From: Pleurodeles waltl
Taxonomy: Eukaryota > Chordata > Amphibia > Caudata > Salamandridae
DNA length: 64,000 bases
Direction: 5' to 3'
NCBI RefSeq assembly: GCF_031143425.1
Contig: NC_090440.1
Span: forward strand, 337,655,844-337,719,843
The position numbers and the translations under genes are program-made. The notes under the pieces were generated by a model. That model worked only from the letters and a program-made list of their open reading frames with translations. It ran no database searches and had not been told where the DNA came from. Shown piece by piece: positions 48,896-60,804 of the stretch; position 1 is the stretch's first letter, and every line of letters starts with the position of its first letter.

Positions 48896-51800
48896 GTATA
48901 TTTACAAGCCCGTTGCGCCACTGGTGCCTCCATTTTTCCATAGAAAAAGTGGCCCACCAGTGTAGGAAAGTACCATCTTGCCTGGCATGTTACCCCCATA
49001 TTTCACTGTATATATGTTGTTTTAGTCTATGTGTCACTGGAACCCTGCCAGGCAGAGCCCCAGTGCTCATAAGTATGTGCCCTGCATGTGTTCCCTGTGT
49101 GATGCCTAACTGTCTCACTGAGGCTCTGCTAACCAGAACCTCAGTGGTTATGCTCTCTATGCTTTCCAAATTTGTCACTAACAGGCTAGTGACTAAATTC
49201 ACCAATTCACATTGGCATACTGGTACACCCATATAATTCCCTAGTATATGGTACTGAGGTACCCATGGTATTGGGGTTCCAGGAGATCCCTATGGGCTGC
49301 AGCATTTCCTTTGCCACCAATAGGGAGCTCTGACAATTCTTACACAGGCCTGCCAGTGCAGCCTGAGTGAAATAACGTCCACGTTATTTCACAGCCATTT
49401 ACCACTGCACTTAAGTAACTTATAAGTCACCTATATGTCTAACCTTCACCTAGTGAAGGTTGGGTGCAAAGTTACTTAGTGTGTGGGCATCCTGGCACTA
49501 GCCAAGTTGCCCCCACATTGTTCAGGGCAAATTCCCCGGACTTTGTGAGTGCGGGGACACCATTACACACGTACACTGTACATAGGTCACTACCTATGTA
49601 CAGCGTCACAATGGTAACTCCGAACATTGCTATGTAACATGTCTAAGATCATGGATTTGTCACCCCAATGCCATTCTGGCATTGGGGGGACAATTTCATG
49701 ATCCCCTGGGTCTCTAGCACAGAACCCGGGTACTGCCAAACTGCCTTTCCGGGGTCTCCACTGCAGCTGCTGCTGCTGCCAACCCCTCAGACAGGTTTCT
49801 GCCCTCCTGGGGTCCAGGCAGCCCTGGCCCAGGAAGGCAGAACAAAAGATTTCCTCTGAGAGAGGGTGTAACACCCTCTCCCTTTGGAAATAGGTGTGAA
49901 GGCTGGGGAGGAGTAGCCTACCCCAGCCTCTGGAAATGCTTTGATGGGCACAGATGGTGCCCATCTCTGCATAAGCCAGGCTACACCGGTTTAGGGACCT
50001 CCCAGCCCTGCTCTGGTGTGAAACTGGACAAAGGAAAGGGGAGTGACCACTCCCCTGACCTGCACTTCCCAGGGGAGGTGCGCAGAGCTCCTCCAGTGTG
50101 TCCCAGACCTCTGCCATCTTGGAAACAGAGGTGTCTGGGGCACACTGGGCTGCTCTGAGTGGCCAGTGCCAGCAGGTGACGTCAGAGGCTCCTTCTGATA
50201 GGCTCTTACCTCTCTTGGTAGCCAATCCTCCTTCCTTGGTAGCCAAACCTCCTTTTCTGGCTATTTAGTGTCTCTGCTTTGGGGAATTCTTTAGATAACG
50301 AATGCAAGAGCTCACCAGAGTTCCTCTGCATCTCCCTCTTCACCTTCTGCCAAAGGATCGACCGCTGACTGCTCAGGACGCCTGCAAAACCGCAACAAAG
50401 TAGCAAGACGACTACTAGCAACCTTGTATCGCTTCATCCTGCCGGCTTTCTCAACTGTTTCCAGGTGGTGCATGCTCTGGGGGTAGCCTGCTTCCTCTCT
50501 GCACCAGGAGCTCTGAAGAAATCTCCTGTGGGTCGACGGAATCTTTCCCCTGCAACCGCAGGCAACAAAAGACTGCATCACTGGTCCTCTGGGTCCCCTC
50601 TCAGCATGATGAGCGTGGTCTCTGGAACTCAGCAACTCTGTCCAAATGACTCCCACAGTCCAGTGACTCTTCAGTACAAGTTTGGTGGGGATAAGTCCTT
50701 GCCTCCCCACGCTAGACTGCATTGCTGGATACCACATGATTTGCAGCTGCTCCGGCTCCTGTGCACTCTTCCAGGATTTCCTCTGTGCACAGCCAAGCCT
50801 GGGTCCCCGACACTATAACCTGCAGTGCCCAACATTCTGAGTTGTCCTCCGATGTCGTGGGACTCCCTTTTGTGACTTTGGGTGGACTCTGGTTCACTTT
50901 TCTTCTAAGTGCCTGTTCAGGTACTTCTGCAGGCGCTGCCTGCTTCTTTGAGGGCTCCCTACGTTGCTAGGCACCCCCTCTGTCTCCTCATCCAAGTGGC
51001 GACATCCTGGTCCCTCCTGGGCCACAGCAGCATCCAAAAACCCTAACTGCAATCTTTGCAGCTAGCAAGGCTTGATTGTGGTCTTTCTGCGTAGGAATAC
51101 CACTGCAAGCTTCTTTATGACGTGGGACATCCATCCTCCGATGGGGAAGTTCCTAGTCCTCTTCTTTATTGAAGAACTGCAAGCTTCTTCCAACAGGTGG
51201 CAGCTTCCTTGCACCCTCAGCTGGCATTTCCTGGGCTCCTGCCCACTCTCAACACTGTCGCGACTATTGGACTTGGTCCTCTTGTCTTACAGGTACTCAG
51301 GTCTGGAAATCCACTGTTGTTGCATTGCTGGTGTTTTTTCTTCCTGCAGAATCCCCCTATCACGACTTCTGTGCTCTCTGGGGGTTGTTGGTGCACTTTA
51401 CACCTACCTTTCAGGGTCTTGGGGTGGGCTATTTTTCTAACCCTCACTGTTTTCTTACAGTCCCAGCGACCCTCTACAAGCTCACATAGGTTTGGGGTCC
51501 ATTCGTGGTTCGCATTCCACTTTTGGAGTATATGGTTTGTGTTGCCCCTACGCCTATGTGCTCCTATTGCAATCTATTGTAACTTTACACTGCTTGCATT
51601 ACTTTTCTTGCTATTACCTGCATAATTTTGGTTTGTGTACATATATCTTGTGCATATATCTTATCCTCATACTGAGTGGTATAGTAGGAGCTTTACATGT
51701 TTCCTAGTTCAGCCTAAGCTGCTTTGCCATAGCTACCTTCTATCAGCCTAAGCTGCTAGAAACACCTATTCTACACAAATAAGGGATATCTGGACCTGGC

Positions 51801-52078
51801 ACAAGGTGTAAGTACCTCTGGTACCCACTACAAGCCAGGCCAGCCTCCTAAAACCAGTGGCACAAGGGGCTTGTAAATATGCCCCTTAGTATTCAGGTGT
51901 AACAAAGGCCCCCCAACCCCCTGCAGTGCAGGAGGCCCCAGAGTTCCGGGGGGGGGGGCCTCAGCACAGTACCCCTCAGCCCCCTCAGCTCAGTACCCAG
52001 GCTTGAGTGCTCCTGAGGAAGTCCGGAGGCCCTCAAAGTTCTTTGCGGAGTGCCCTCTCAATTTTCATTACGCCACTG
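48896..52078. mobile_element. Hairpin-bearing MITE split by LTR-4
   Basis: TATTTACAAGCCCGTTGCGC and CCACTGGTG (48898-48927) are the inverse of CACCAGTGGC..AAGGGGCTTGTAAATA (51852-51878) once LTR-4 is removed. The sequence then continues to TTACGCCACTG (about 52067-52077), which is hAT-like as a terminus. The left terminus is not clear. It is nested in the LINE and contains LTR-4. Confidence 0.5.
48961..51852 (+). mobile_element. LTR-4: solo LTR, 2892 bp, with 5 bp target duplication
   Basis: It begins TGTAGGAAAGTACC and ends GCCAGCCTCCTAAA. The near-perfect inverted ends (TGTAGGA / TCCTAAA, one change from TCCTACA) are bounded by ACCAG on both sides (48956-48960 and 51853-51857). No internal region is present. 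It is thus a solo LTR left by recombination between two LTRs. The same family supplies the antisense end at 31587. Long antisense open frames inside it are not supported as genes. Confidence 0.85.
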
Positions 52079-52084
52079 AGGAAA

Positions 52085-52440
52085 AAGGTAAGGTCAAAGC
52101 CATCCAGGTTCATGTCATTGACACAGTGTACTGTTTCATGTCTGTTGTTCTGGCAAATAACAAGAATTCTCTCTTTGTTGTGTTGAGCTTCAGGTAGGAG
52201 TTGAACATCAATATGGATGATGTAAAAGCAGTGTTTGTAAAGTTAGATTTGTAAAGCAGAGCAGACCTTCTGGTGGAGCGAATAGGACATATCATTCTTC
52301 AATGTGTGCAACTGAAGTGTCCATGCTTATCACAGAAAGACCTGGAGCTGCTAGAGTATAAGGTAGAAGCTAACAAGACTAGAATTAAAAGGGCTTCTTC
52401 GCTCACTATCAGTATTGTGGGACACAAGTGATGATGGTAG
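52085..52440 (-). pseudogene. CR1/Rex-type LINE RT remnant, upstream part
   Basis: The minus strand reads a diverged VPQ...SPLLF-type block (about 52435-52380), then SYLKLNTTKREFLLFARTTD, equivalent to the L.LN..KTE.L.....T block before the LG...D motif. It has the same orientation as 48676-48895 and together they order correctly, so one LINE copy was split by the MITE and LTR-4. Confidence 0.6.
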
Positions 52441-54080
52441 AAGAATGATATTCCATTCTTCCATGCTTCTTCATATTTAAGTTGTTATTGCAAGTGACTG
52501 AGAGATGCTAGTTAGTGGCCATTCCACACAAAGACAGTATTGCCAATGGCACACAAGATTTTATTGCAAAGCCAGCATTAATATATTAGTTAACCTTCAG
52601 CCCTACTATTATAAATATATTTCTCTGGAACATACACTCCCTAGAACTCAGCATATGCATAAGGTTTCATATTAAGTATTTACGTTTCTGACTGCTCAGG
52701 GCAAATATATAAGAAAAGGGGGAAAATAGCTCCCAGATTTAGCCATACCTGTGATGGTTGCCACTAGCCATATTAGATCAGTCACCATTAACATGTTTTG
52801 CTTGTTTAGACAAATGCAATATGTTTGCACGATAGAGGCAATGTATTTCATATGGCTATGACAAGTTACTTCTGTGTTTAAGACGATAGAGATATTTTAT
52901 TTCAGTCACGATCATGCAAAAGTCCTCGGGCAGGACAAAAACTCCTAGCTGTTATGTTAATTAAAACTCTTCGTTTATGCTTTAGAAGAAATACTGCCCT
53001 TAGCAAACAAAATGAAAAGTAATTATCGAAATGTTGTGGGGAGGACAGGAACTGATGTGCTCATTAATATGCCATTTTTGTTGGTTAGCACGTTTCTGAC
53101 TTGTATTTTGTCAAGCATTTCAATTTGGAAATAAAATCAGTATGGGTCTTGTGTAGCGAACTACCGTGAAGAGCTTGAATTGGGCTACAAAGAACGTGTC
53201 ACTATATTGAAGCACTCAATTTGTGCAGTATGGAAATGTATCCAGAATACACATCTATCATCTTTTATTACCAGAGCTGGTGCTGTTTTCCAAAATCTCC
53301 CTCTGGGTTTACAGCCAGAGATAATCGTTCCTGTTTCAGAGAACCAACATGCACCCTCAGAGTGGTTAGAAATTAATCTGGAATTCGTGCAAAATTAACC
53401 AAAATATTTAGGGAAAACACACAGAAGTGGGATCGCAAGCCAATTTAGCAGTCATTAGGCTAGAAAATGTTTAGAAATGTCTAACCTGAAAGTTTCGTTA
53501 ATATTGATAAATATAGCTCTGAACAATGTATTTGTATGTCCTTGTCAACGAGTTTAAAGGCAAACTATGAACAGTATCTTAGTATGAAGGGAACAGAATA
53601 ATGTAAAAGCTTTTCTGTAGTCAATTTTGTTGACAACTCGACTCAATGCAACAACAGATGGCACCACACAGCCAATAAAGGAGGCATGTTTATGTGTAAT
53701 ATTTTGTATATCATAACTTCTAGGCTCTTTGAGAGGTGCTAAGGAGCTAAGGAGCACGGTACAATGTTTCAATGAATCCCTACGGCCCTACGGCCAATAC
53801 ATTTGGAATTACTTAATCAAAAAATTAGTATGTAGGAAGATGGTTACAGTGAATACAGCGCACATTCATATCCGTGCTGGGAGGAATAGTCTTCTCATGT
53901 GAAGCGTCAATTAATTATTGAGTGGGTGGGCAGGGATTGCATTGTTCTATACATTTTTTTGATGTTGGGACATAAATATTGACAAGCACGTGAGTATGTG
54001 GATGATGATAAAAATACGTTTGTAGGTGGGAGTGCTCAGAGTGCCTATCAGGATATTTCGATGCTTTAGACTGGCAACAG
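52441..54080. other. Unassigned AT-rich DNA
   Basis: No gene or element is recognised up to the TTA target site of Harbinger-2. Confidence 0.4.
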
Positions 54081-54690
54081 TTAGGGGGTCATTCTGACCT
54101 CGGCGGTAAAAGGCCCTTACCGCCGGTCAGAAGTCTGCCATTCTACCGCCGCGGCCGCGGTAAACCGCCACGGTCATTCTGACCACCAACTGTGAAACCG
54201 CCAAAAACCCGACATCCAAGGAAGGCCGCCTCATCAGCGGGCCGCGGAAAACTGGAGATGACCAAACCTCCACCGTCACGCCAACACAAACACGCCCATG
54301 CCATTCTGACCCACGAATCCATGCGGCGGTCTTTCAACCGCGGTATTCCTTTGGCGGTACACACCGCTGCGCTCAAAATACACACACAGCTCCAAAACAC
54401 AGCCACATTGGACAATTTGAAATACACACACCTGACACACATACAAACAACACTCCCACACATCCAATCAACTATAAAACACACACCCACATCACCCACA
54501 AACCCCCACTAGTTGGAAATCGGAGAGAAGGCGATAGAGATAGAGATAGAGAGAGCGAGCACAGCAATCGAAAACCCCAACACACACAGGAACCCAACTT
54601 CATCACCCACACCACATTTACGCACACATCACCACATATCACCACGCACATCACCACAAACACCACCCCACACCTCATCCACACCACCCC

Positions 54691-55068
54691 ATGGCACCCC
54701 AAAGACACCCCAGGTTCTTGGACCAAGAACTCAGGGTCATGGTGGAGGAAATTATAAGGGTTGAGCCCCAGCTCTTCGGCACACAGGTGCAGCACACCAC
54801 TATAGCAAGGAAGGCTGAGCTATGGCAAAGGATTGTAGACAGGGTCAACGCTGTGGACAGCATCCCAGAAATCGGGAAGATATCAGAAAGCGATGGAACG
54901 ACCTACGGGGGAAGGTGCGCTCGATGGTGTCGCGACACAACATCGCTGTGCAGAAGACTGGTGGCGGACCCCCACCCACTCCACCCCAATTCACAGCATG
55001 GGAGCAAGAGGTAGTAAACATCCTGCATCCTGATGGCCTCGCTGGAGTACACGGAGGAATGGACTCTG
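54691..55068 (+). pseudogene. Myb-B exon 1 (Myb/SANT), Harbinger-2, 1 nt frameshift
   Basis: It begins MAPQRHPRFLDQELRVMVEE at 54691 and ends at donor CTCTG|GTAAGT. It is 378 nt against 379 nt in Harbinger-1. The missing base is a G in the GTGGGACA context near 54853, between the second and third helices of the SANT fold, and it throws the recognition helix (EDIRKRWNDLRGK) out of frame. The gene lies about 600 bp inside the left terminus and points inward, convergent with the transposase. Confidence 0.8.
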
Positions 55069-55399
55069 GTAAGTCGAATCTCAACTACTTCACCCCCCCC
55101 CAACCACCAGCATGCCAACCCCCCCCCTCACCCCCAATCTCAACCCCCAGCACACAACCTCCCTGCCAATGTCTCACCAGCACAACCCACCCTAAACAAC
55201 ACCAACCCCTGAATGCCAACACAAACCATAGACAGCCACCACCAAAGCATGACCATTGCACATACCCATACACCCCCCCCCCCACCACCACCCTCACAAC
55301 ACCTCCCACAAGGGAATGCCAGCACTGGGGGACAAGGGCACTCAAACTGCACGCCATGGCACACACAGAAACAATAACCATACTCCTTTACCCCTGCAG

Positions 55400-56192
55400 G
55401 GCTCGAACGCCAACACACCGCCACGGAGGGTCCAGATTTGTCCATCCCACCCCCAGAACAGGCCCCCAGCGAGGACAGCAGCTCTGTCGACCTAGAACCT
55501 GATGACCAGCCCGGACCATCGGGGACCTCTGGACAGTCGGTTCCCCACACACAGACACAGGCCACAGCAGACCCAACCCCCTCTGGGAACACCAGCACAG
55601 CTCCCACCCAGCGGGCCCATGCCTCTGTCTCCAGGACGCGTCAAGCAGCGGTGTGTCCACCACTACAGGGCACCCAGGCTGACCCAACACCCCAACAACA
55701 ACAGGGACCTGGGGGCAGTGGTAGCGGGCACACCGTCCAGGGGACAGAGGCCCGGGGAAACAGGGCAACTGGGAGGGCTGCTGTGCGACAGGGGGGGGAG
55801 GACAGGCCCAGGGAACCCACTCTCCAAGAGGCCCTCACCACCATCATGGGAGCATACCATCACTCCCAGGAGACGATGGCGACGGTACTGGCCAGGTTCA
55901 CCGAGATCCAGGCACAGCAGGAGGAACGGTACATGGGTTCAGCAATGAACTCAGGAACATTGCTACCGCTATGGGGACCATAGTCCAGGCCCTCAACCGG
56001 ATAGAAACCACATTGCGGGACCATGTGGCACCACAAAGGGCCCCTGTCACTAGCCAGGAACAGCCTACCACCTCCGCCGGCGCTAGTAGTCAGGAGGCCC
56101 CCACAGAATGACGCCCCACCAGAACCCCACCTCCTGCTGAAGAACAACCACCCCGCAAGAGGAACCTGAGATCTCACAGGAAGACAGAGTAG
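55400..56192 (+). pseudogene. Myb-B exon 2, Harbinger-2 (frameshift, stop)
   Basis: It opens after CCCCTGCAG with an acidic Pro/Ser-rich linker (SSSVDLEPDDQPGPSGTSGQ), then ETMATVLARFTEIQAQQEER as the start of the coiled coil. A single-base loss near 55938 shifts the frame, and a TGA near 56109 and TAG at 56190 follow. The basic tail (PPRKRNLRSHRK) survives in the shifted frame. Damage in both exons means this copy cannot supply the full Myb-B protein. Confidence 0.75.
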
Positions 56193-56690
56193 GATGCCAA
56201 GACCCCCGCCAGCATAAGATACCCCCTGATGTCATCCCACTGTCCCACAGTGTCACCCTGTCCAACCTTGAACTGCCCCTGCTCCATCCTTCCACAGGCA
56301 TATGGAAAATGCACCTGTGAAACTGAGAACTGGGCTCTGCCATGGACATAACTCCACCCTCAACCATCACCGTTTTAATATCATGTACCAATATCTAGCA
56401 CTAAAAATAAATCACTCATTGCACCAAAATCATTCAGGAGTCAGCCTGTATTATTTACAAATGTATAACACATTACTGATCAATAATGTTCTGTTATTTT
56501 TGTGATGACAACATACCGATGTCAATAAGCATTAGTCCATGGGCTAACCAAGCAGAAGTCACGCAGTGGGTCATACAGCACTGAAAAGGGAAGGGAAAAT
56601 CAAACATCAGTTTAAAAGAACTGGGGGGAAATACACAAAGTAAAGATGCAGGGGGCTTTCAGTAAATGTTAAATGGCGTGGGTGATTCTT

Positions 56691-56699
56691 ACCTGTGTG
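56691..56699 (-). promoter_or_regulatory. Conserved splice donor 7 nt after transposase stop
   Basis: On the minus strand the stop is followed by CACACAG|GTAAGA. The same spacing of 7 nt between stop and GT occurs in Harbinger-1 (14189) and Harbinger-3 (33823). This suggests an intron in the 3' untranslated region. Confidence 0.55.
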
Positions 56700-57735
56700 C
56701 TACTGAAAATACTGTTGGATAACTCTGTCCCTGTTGTCTGTGTCGTCCTCTTTGTCTTCCTCCTCTTCACTCTCCGCAGGCTCCACAGCTGCTTCAACAC
56801 CACCATCTGGACCATCCTCCTGCAGGAAAGGCACCTGACGTCGCAATGCCAGATTGTGAAGCATACAGCAGGCCACGATGATCTGGCACACCTTCTTTGG
56901 TGAGTACATCAGGGATCCCCCTGTCATATGCAGGCACCTAAACCTGGCCTTCAGGAGGCCAAAGGTTCTTTCTATGATCCTCCTAGTTCGCCCATGGGCC
57001 TCATTGTACCGTTCCTCTGCCCTGGTCCGGGGATTCCTGACTGGGGTCAATAGCCAAGGCAGGTTGGGGTAACCAGAGTCACCAATTAGCCACACACGTT
57101 GTCTCTGTAGCTGTTCCATTAAATAAGGGATGCTGCTATTACGCATCACATACGCGTCATGCACTGACCCAGGGAACTTGGCATTCACATGGGAGATGTA
57201 CTGGTCAGCCAAACAGACCACCTGGACGTTCATAGAATGGTAACTTTTCCTGTTTCTGTACACCTGCTCATCGTCTTTTGGGGGTACTAAAGCCACATGG
57301 GTCCCATCAATGGCACCAATTATGTTGGGGATATGTCCAAGGGCATAAAAATCACCCTTCACAGTGGCCAAATCAACCTCCTCAGGGAATACAATGTAGC
57401 TCCGCATGTGTTTCGTCAGGGCAGACAACACTCTAGACAAAATTTTTGAAAACATAGGCTGAGACATTCCAGATGACATGGCCACTGTTGTCTGGAATGA
57501 GCCACTTGCCCAAAAATGGAGGACTGACAGAACCTGCACTAGAGGGGGAATTCCTGTGGGTTGGCGGATGGGGGAAATCAGGGCTGGCTCCAGCTGGGCA
57601 CACAGTTCATGTATAGTGGCTCGGTCAAGTCGGTATCGTAGTATGATATGGCGTTCTTCCATTGTCGACAGGTCCACCAGCGGTCGGTACACGCGAGGAT
57701 TCATCCTTCTCCTCGCAAGTCCCAGCGGACGGTGC
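56700..57735 (-). CDS. HARBI1-like DDE transposase, catalytic exon, Harbinger-2
   Basis: This exon is open for 344 codons to a TAG at 56700. It begins after acceptor CCTAG and completes an Arg codon with exon 1 (62627-62709); the joined prediction is 372 aa. The frame also stays open to an ATG at 57806, giving an alternative 368 aa reading, but exon-1 conservation favours the spliced form. Numbering that 368 aa frame, the likely catalytic residues are D167 (AIDGTHVAL), D243 (IGDSGYPN) and E279 (IIERTFGLLKARF). A helical N-terminal region (ERHIILRYRLDRATIHELC) precedes them, and the C-terminus is strongly acidic before IQQYFQ. Unlike Harbinger-1 and -3 it has no intron before GDSGYP. Known members cut and rejoin DNA with a Myb-like partner, in the nucleus. 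Confidence 0.9.
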
Positions 57736-58199
57736 CTAGGAAGGACAACATGGAGCACAGAGTCAAGCAAATCACAGGTACGTTCACCACAGCATGCCGA
57801 GCACACGATTATCTATGTATTGAAAGGCGTGTATGTGTTGCAATGCAAGGCCTAGGCCTGTGTGACGCAGTACAAATTATGCAATGTGGGCCCTTGAAAT
57901 GGCGGCTGCCTGACCTGTGAAGTGGGACAATGGGATGTGAGGTCAATGCGCTGGCGTGGCACACCGTGGCGGTAGGCGGTCGAAGACCGCTATACGAAGC
58001 CGCATTGGTTAACATTGAAGCCTATGGGTTTCAGGAGCCAATGACGAGGTGCGCCGGCGGTCGCGGTACATACCGCCGCGGTACGCACCGCCGCAGGCGT
58101 GACCGCCATTTTCTATCTGCTTAATCACTCGAGACCTGATCATCCACAGGAGAGGACCTATACTGTAAGTGCTGCTGTGACCTCGGTCTGGAAGTGACA

Positions 58200-58313
58200 A
58201 TGGCTGCTGCGACTGGGGAAAGGGCCCCTGCCTTCACGTCTGAGGAGTTGGAGAAACTTGTGGATGGGGTCCTCCCCCAGTATGCGTTACTCTACGGTCC
58301 TCCAGACCAACAG
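58200..58313 (+). CDS. Myb-A exon 1, Harbinger-2
   Basis: The ATG at 58200 opens 38 codons (MAAATGERAPAFTSEELEKL, then VDGVLPQYALLYGPPDQQ) ending at CAG|GTAAGT. It supplies the first helix of a Myb/SANT-like domain, so an intron splits the domain. All three family copies in the window conserve this exon and its start. Confidence 0.8.
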
Positions 58314-58520
58314 GTAAGTACACTGGGTGCACATTGAATGGTCTATGCCTGTGTGGAGTGGGGTGGATGTAAGTTGGTGGGGTGGGGGGCGAATGAGGAG
58401 TGCAACGCACGACAGATGAGAGCATGTGCCATATGGCAAGGTTGGGGAGGGGGGGCCAATCACATCTAACATGCAGAAAATTGATGAATTTTTCCTTCCC
58501 ACCCTGTACATGTCAAATAG

Positions 58521-58791
58521 GTCAGCGCCCATCAGAAAGTGGACATTTGGCGTGCCATCGCCAAGGAAGTCCGGGCCCTGGGGGTCCACGTCAGACGGGG
58601 CACCCACTGCCGCAAGAGGTGGGAGGACATCCGCCGCGGGACCAGGAAGACCGCTGAGTCACTGCTGGGGATGGCCTCCCAACCTAGGAGGGGTGCCAGT
58701 CGCACCCTGACCCCCCTGATGTCCCGGATCCTGGCGCTGGCCTACCCTGATTTGGATGGGCGCTTGAGGACATCACAGCAGACACAAGGGG
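58521..58791 (+). CDS. Myb-A exon 2 (SANT helices 2-3), Harbinger-2
   Basis: It starts after AAATAG at GTC AGC GCC and ends G|GTGAGT, 271 nt, in phase with both neighbours. W48 (VDIWRAIAKEV) and W72 (HCRKRWEDIRR) are the core tryptophans of the Myb-like fold. After it comes a basic region (GMASQPRRGASRTLTPLMSR) and a conserved LALAYPDLDGRLR. Confidence 0.8.
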
Positions 58792-59177
58792 GTGAGTATC
58801 AGCACATTCTGCTATCTTTCTGCGCAGTGGAGGCATCTGGGTGGGGGAGGAGGGTTGTGGGTGACATTAGGCCAGGGCGCTTTCTGTAGTGTAGTCCTCT
58901 CCTTTAGGCATGGCCCTGTGCTCCCGGCCCCCACCTCTGTAGGGTGACAAGTACAGCTATCGATGGTCCAGCATCACACATGTGCGCGTTTGTCGTCTCT
59001 AGACCTGTTGTCCTAGTCAGAAGTACTGAGTAGTGTACCCCGAATGCGCGGCTTAGTGCATGAGGCTCCTGTGTCTGTCCTCTCCGCCAACGGTGTTGAC
59101 ATTGCATGCACTCAACCTGGTCTTCGTTTTTCTCCCCCCACCCTTCTTCTTCATCTTCTTGTGCATGTGTGCATTAG

Positions 59178-60754
59178 CATCATCAGGCGGAGGAGAATTG
59201 GCATCGGAGCACGAGGGAGCTGCAAGTCACAAGGCCCCAGTGGGCCCAGGAACAGACACCGAGGGCACCAGTGATCCGGAGGGCGAGGGGAGCACCACAA
59301 CGGGGACCGGTGGTGACACCAGCGACACTGACACGTCCTCGGATGGGAGCTCCCTAGCGGTGGCGGCAACATCTGGGCCCCCCGCCTCTACAGGTACAGC
59401 CACCCAGCGCACCAGCCCCGCCCTCCCAGCAGCCCCTCAGCCTACGCTCCGTGCCCGCTCGCCCAGGAAGGCGGGCGTCTCCTTCGCCCCAGGCACCTCA
59501 GCCCCTGCCCCTGTCACCCCTGCTGCCCTCAGTGAGGAGGTCATTGACCTCCTTCAGACCATCATTGTTGGGCAGACTACCCTTTTGAATGCCATCCAGG
59601 GGGTAGAAAGGGAGGTGCATCGGAGCAATGCCTACCTGGAGGGCATTCATTCGGGTCAGGCTGCCCATCAACGATCGTTCAATGCTCTGGCCTCAGCACT
59701 GACGGCAGCCATTGTCCCTGTTTCCAGCCTCCCTCTTCTGACTGCCTCCACCCTGTCTCTGTCTCCTGTTCCTCAGCCTATCCCATCCACACCATCAGAC
59801 CAGCCTGCACACACCTCAACACCCAAGGGCAGCTCATCCAGACACAAGCACCACAGAACCCACAAGCATTCACGCAAACAACACCCAGATGCAGACATTC
59901 CAACAGTCACTACCACCTCTGTGTCCCCCTCCTCCTCGTCTCCCTCCTCCCTCCCTGTGACGTCTACACTCACACCTGCATGCACACCACCATCAGCCAG
60001 TGCTTCCATCACCAGCACACCCTCCAGTACAGTCCGCACACGTGCAGTAACCACCCCCACTACCATTTACACGTCCCCTGTGTCCTCTCCCACTGTGTCT
60101 GTCACCCCCTCTTCCAAGACACACAAACGCAGGCAGACACCCACCCAACAGCCATCCACCTCACGACAGCCTCCAGCACAAGCACCTGCACCCAAAGACA
60201 GCACACCCGACTCTCCTACAACCACATCCTCTTCCTCCACTCCCATCACCACTTCTCCTACCCTTTACCTTGGTCCTAAAAAACCTTTCCTCGCTAATCT
60301 TAACCTCTTTCCCTCCCCTGACCCACCCCCTCCATCTGCAAAGAGTCCCAAGAGCACCTCAGCCACCACCAGCCCAGCTTTGAGTGTCACTGTGGTGCAT
60401 GGGTTCTGGAGTCCACCCTTTGCCAGCAGTGACACTTCAATCAGCAGCAAGGGGACAGCCAGCCCCCCCCCAGGCAAGAGGACCAGGAAACTAAAGGGCC
60501 GCCGTGAGAGGACTGACACGGCTGCCCCCAAGGAGCAAAGTTTGCCCACTTCACCAGCCACAACATCTAGGGGAGGCAAGGGCCCGAGAGCCCCATCTAA
60601 GGAGCGAAAGGGCAGCAGGGCGGAGAAGTCAGCCAGCAGGAGCGCGGAGCAGGAGGGCCCCACAAGCCCCATCCCGGGTGTTAGGGAGGACACCAAAGGG
60701 CCCAGGACTCTGTCACCGAAGGGTCCAGCAACAGCACGGTCGGAGGGCGACTGA
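59178..60754 (+). CDS. Myb-A exon 3: long Ser/Thr/Pro-rich partner-protein exon, Harbinger-2
   Basis: With exons 1 and 2 this predicts a 653 aa protein. The acceptor is GCATTAG before 59178; a second AG nine bases later keeps the same frame. After an acidic Ser/Thr segment (TSDTDTSSDGSS) comes an amphipathic helix, about residues 248-308 (EEVIDLLQTIIVGQTTLLNA to FNALASAL), likely for self-association or transposase contact. A 200-residue Ser/Thr/Pro tract with many His follows, then a basic cluster near residue 560 (GKRTRKLKGRRER). The stop at 60752-60754 comes just before a minisatellite. The whole gene lies inside the transposase intron on the opposite strand. Proteins of this look are often named Myb-related, partner-of-profilin-like; I claim only a Harbinger Myb-type partner. 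Confidence 0.8.
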
Positions 60755-60804
60755 GCAGGGAGTCCAGGTCAGGTCTGGCTCCCTTGACTTACTGGACGAG
60801 CACC

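Noticed and set aside
49590..50246. A 218-codon minus-strand open frame
   Set aside because: It lies wholly inside LTR-4, shows no domain, and its composition is that of the GC-rich LTR. It has no partner exon or conserved homologue in the window.
57478..57920. Plus-strand open frames of 90-125 codons opposite the transposase
   Set aside because: They are antisense shadows of the transposase 5' region and of its splice junction, without motifs of their own.
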